A stretch of DNA of 64,000 nt from Candidatus Methanomethylophilus sp. 1R26 (GTDB lineage: Archaea; Thermoplasmatota; Thermoplasmata; Methanomassiliicoccales; Methanomethylophilaceae), in contig NZ_LOPS01000002.1 of assembly GCF_001481295.1 (NCBI RefSeq), positions 1 through 64,000 on the forward strand, in the 5' to 3' direction. Below the pieces are notes generated by a model, which was not told the origin of the DNA, did no database searches, and worked only from the letters and a program-made list of their open reading frames with translations. Both the position numbers and the translations under genes were made by a program. This document shows positions 63,911 through 64,000 of the stretch, in pieces (the stretch's first letter is position 1; every line of letters starts with the position of its first letter).

Positions 63911-64000
63911 ATGATTGTGCTCATAACTTATGATGTCTGCACGTCGGAAGAAGACGGGGCCGGAAGACTCCGCAGAGTCGCAAGAATCTGCCTTAATTAC
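63911..64000 (+). CDS. cas2: Cas2, partial (cut by window end)
   Basis: The first 30 codons begin MIVLITYDVCTSEEDGAGRL and RRVARICLNY, the ferredoxin-like first strand and helix of Cas2, the structural partner of Cas1. It starts just after the cas1 stop. A type I-C array would be expected soon downstream, outside this window. Confidence 0.9.
   Translation, partial: MIVLITYDVCTSEEDGAGRLRRVARICLNY

Noticed and set aside
63911-64000. CRISPR repeat array within the window
   Set aside because: No direct repeats of 28-37 bases with unique spacers were seen anywhere; the window ends inside cas2.
1-64000. tRNA or rRNA genes
   Set aside because: No TPsiC-like GTTCGAATCC arm with a matching acceptor stem was found outside coding sequence. 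Small structured RNAs could still be missed by eye.

Overview
The window comes from a GC-rich methanogenic archaeon of the order Methanomassiliicoccales (Thermoplasmata side of the Euryarchaeota), most likely the Methanomethylophilaceae. The placement rests on a dimethylamine methyltransferase gene (mtbB) with an in-frame amber codon at the known pyrrolysine position, next to its corrinoid protein gene. Core archaeal genes agree: G1P dehydrogenase for archaeal lipids, archaeosine tgtA, LonB, Hel308, two KEOPS subunits and the archaeal HMG-CoA synthase/thiolase/DUF35 cluster. Genus-level placement is inference.

Layout. 0-7 kb: mtbC-mtbB-TauE/SafE permease, an APC permease, a MarR regulator and a convergent O-acetylhomoserine sulfhydrylase. 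7.6-15 kb: thiamine cluster (thiDN, thiM, thiE, thiS, thiF, thiG, thiH, tenI-like) interrupted by a divergent membrane FKBP gene. 15-20 kb: pth2, a Sel1-repeat gene, tgtA, a flavoprotein. 20-25 kb: minus-strand leuA-leuC-leuD-leuB-pcc1 operon. 25-33 kb: superoxide reductase, a four-helix membrane protein, flavoprotein, egsA, UPF0179, a flavin-binding PNPOx-fold protein, purC, and two tandem paralogs of the four-helix protein. 32-37 kb (minus): transglutaminase-like membrane protein, lonB, NMN adenylyltransferase, and a PncC/E1-like joint frame. 37-39.6 kb: hel308. 39.6-42.5 kb: a small accessory patch (membrane protein, RNase III-like protein, DUF4143 ATPase, four 23-bp tandem repeats). 42.5-46 kb: thrB-thrC, Cgi121, Sel1-like gene and an AT-rich spacer full of inverted repeats. 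46-49.6 kb: early mevalonate operon with its own HTH regulator. 49.7-56 kb: a large repeat adhesin with a G11 tract, a double-domain PPK2 and aconitase. 56.1 kb to the end: type I-C CRISPR-Cas operon (cas3-cas5c-cas8c-cas7-cas4-cas1-cas2), cut by the window edge; no repeat array is inside the window.

A strong technical signal runs through the window: about 28 single-base frameshifts interrupt clearly conserved genes, many of them essential. Most are one-base losses. Four look like one-base gains and one (HisA-like) is ambiguous; three of the gains are in cas genes, and three fall in homopolymers. Sequencing or assembly indels explain this better than mass gene decay, so interrupted genes are annotated here as single CDS with the shift point given.

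The genes combine into methylamine-dependent methanogenesis (MtbB/MtbC, probable methylamine uptake), anabolic autonomy (thiamine, leucine, threonine, methionine or cysteine sulfur, NAD, purine, isoprenoid lipid) and defence (type I-C CRISPR). The best candidate for something undescribed is the DUF4143 ATPase and RNase III-like pair with its upstream 23-bp repeat array.
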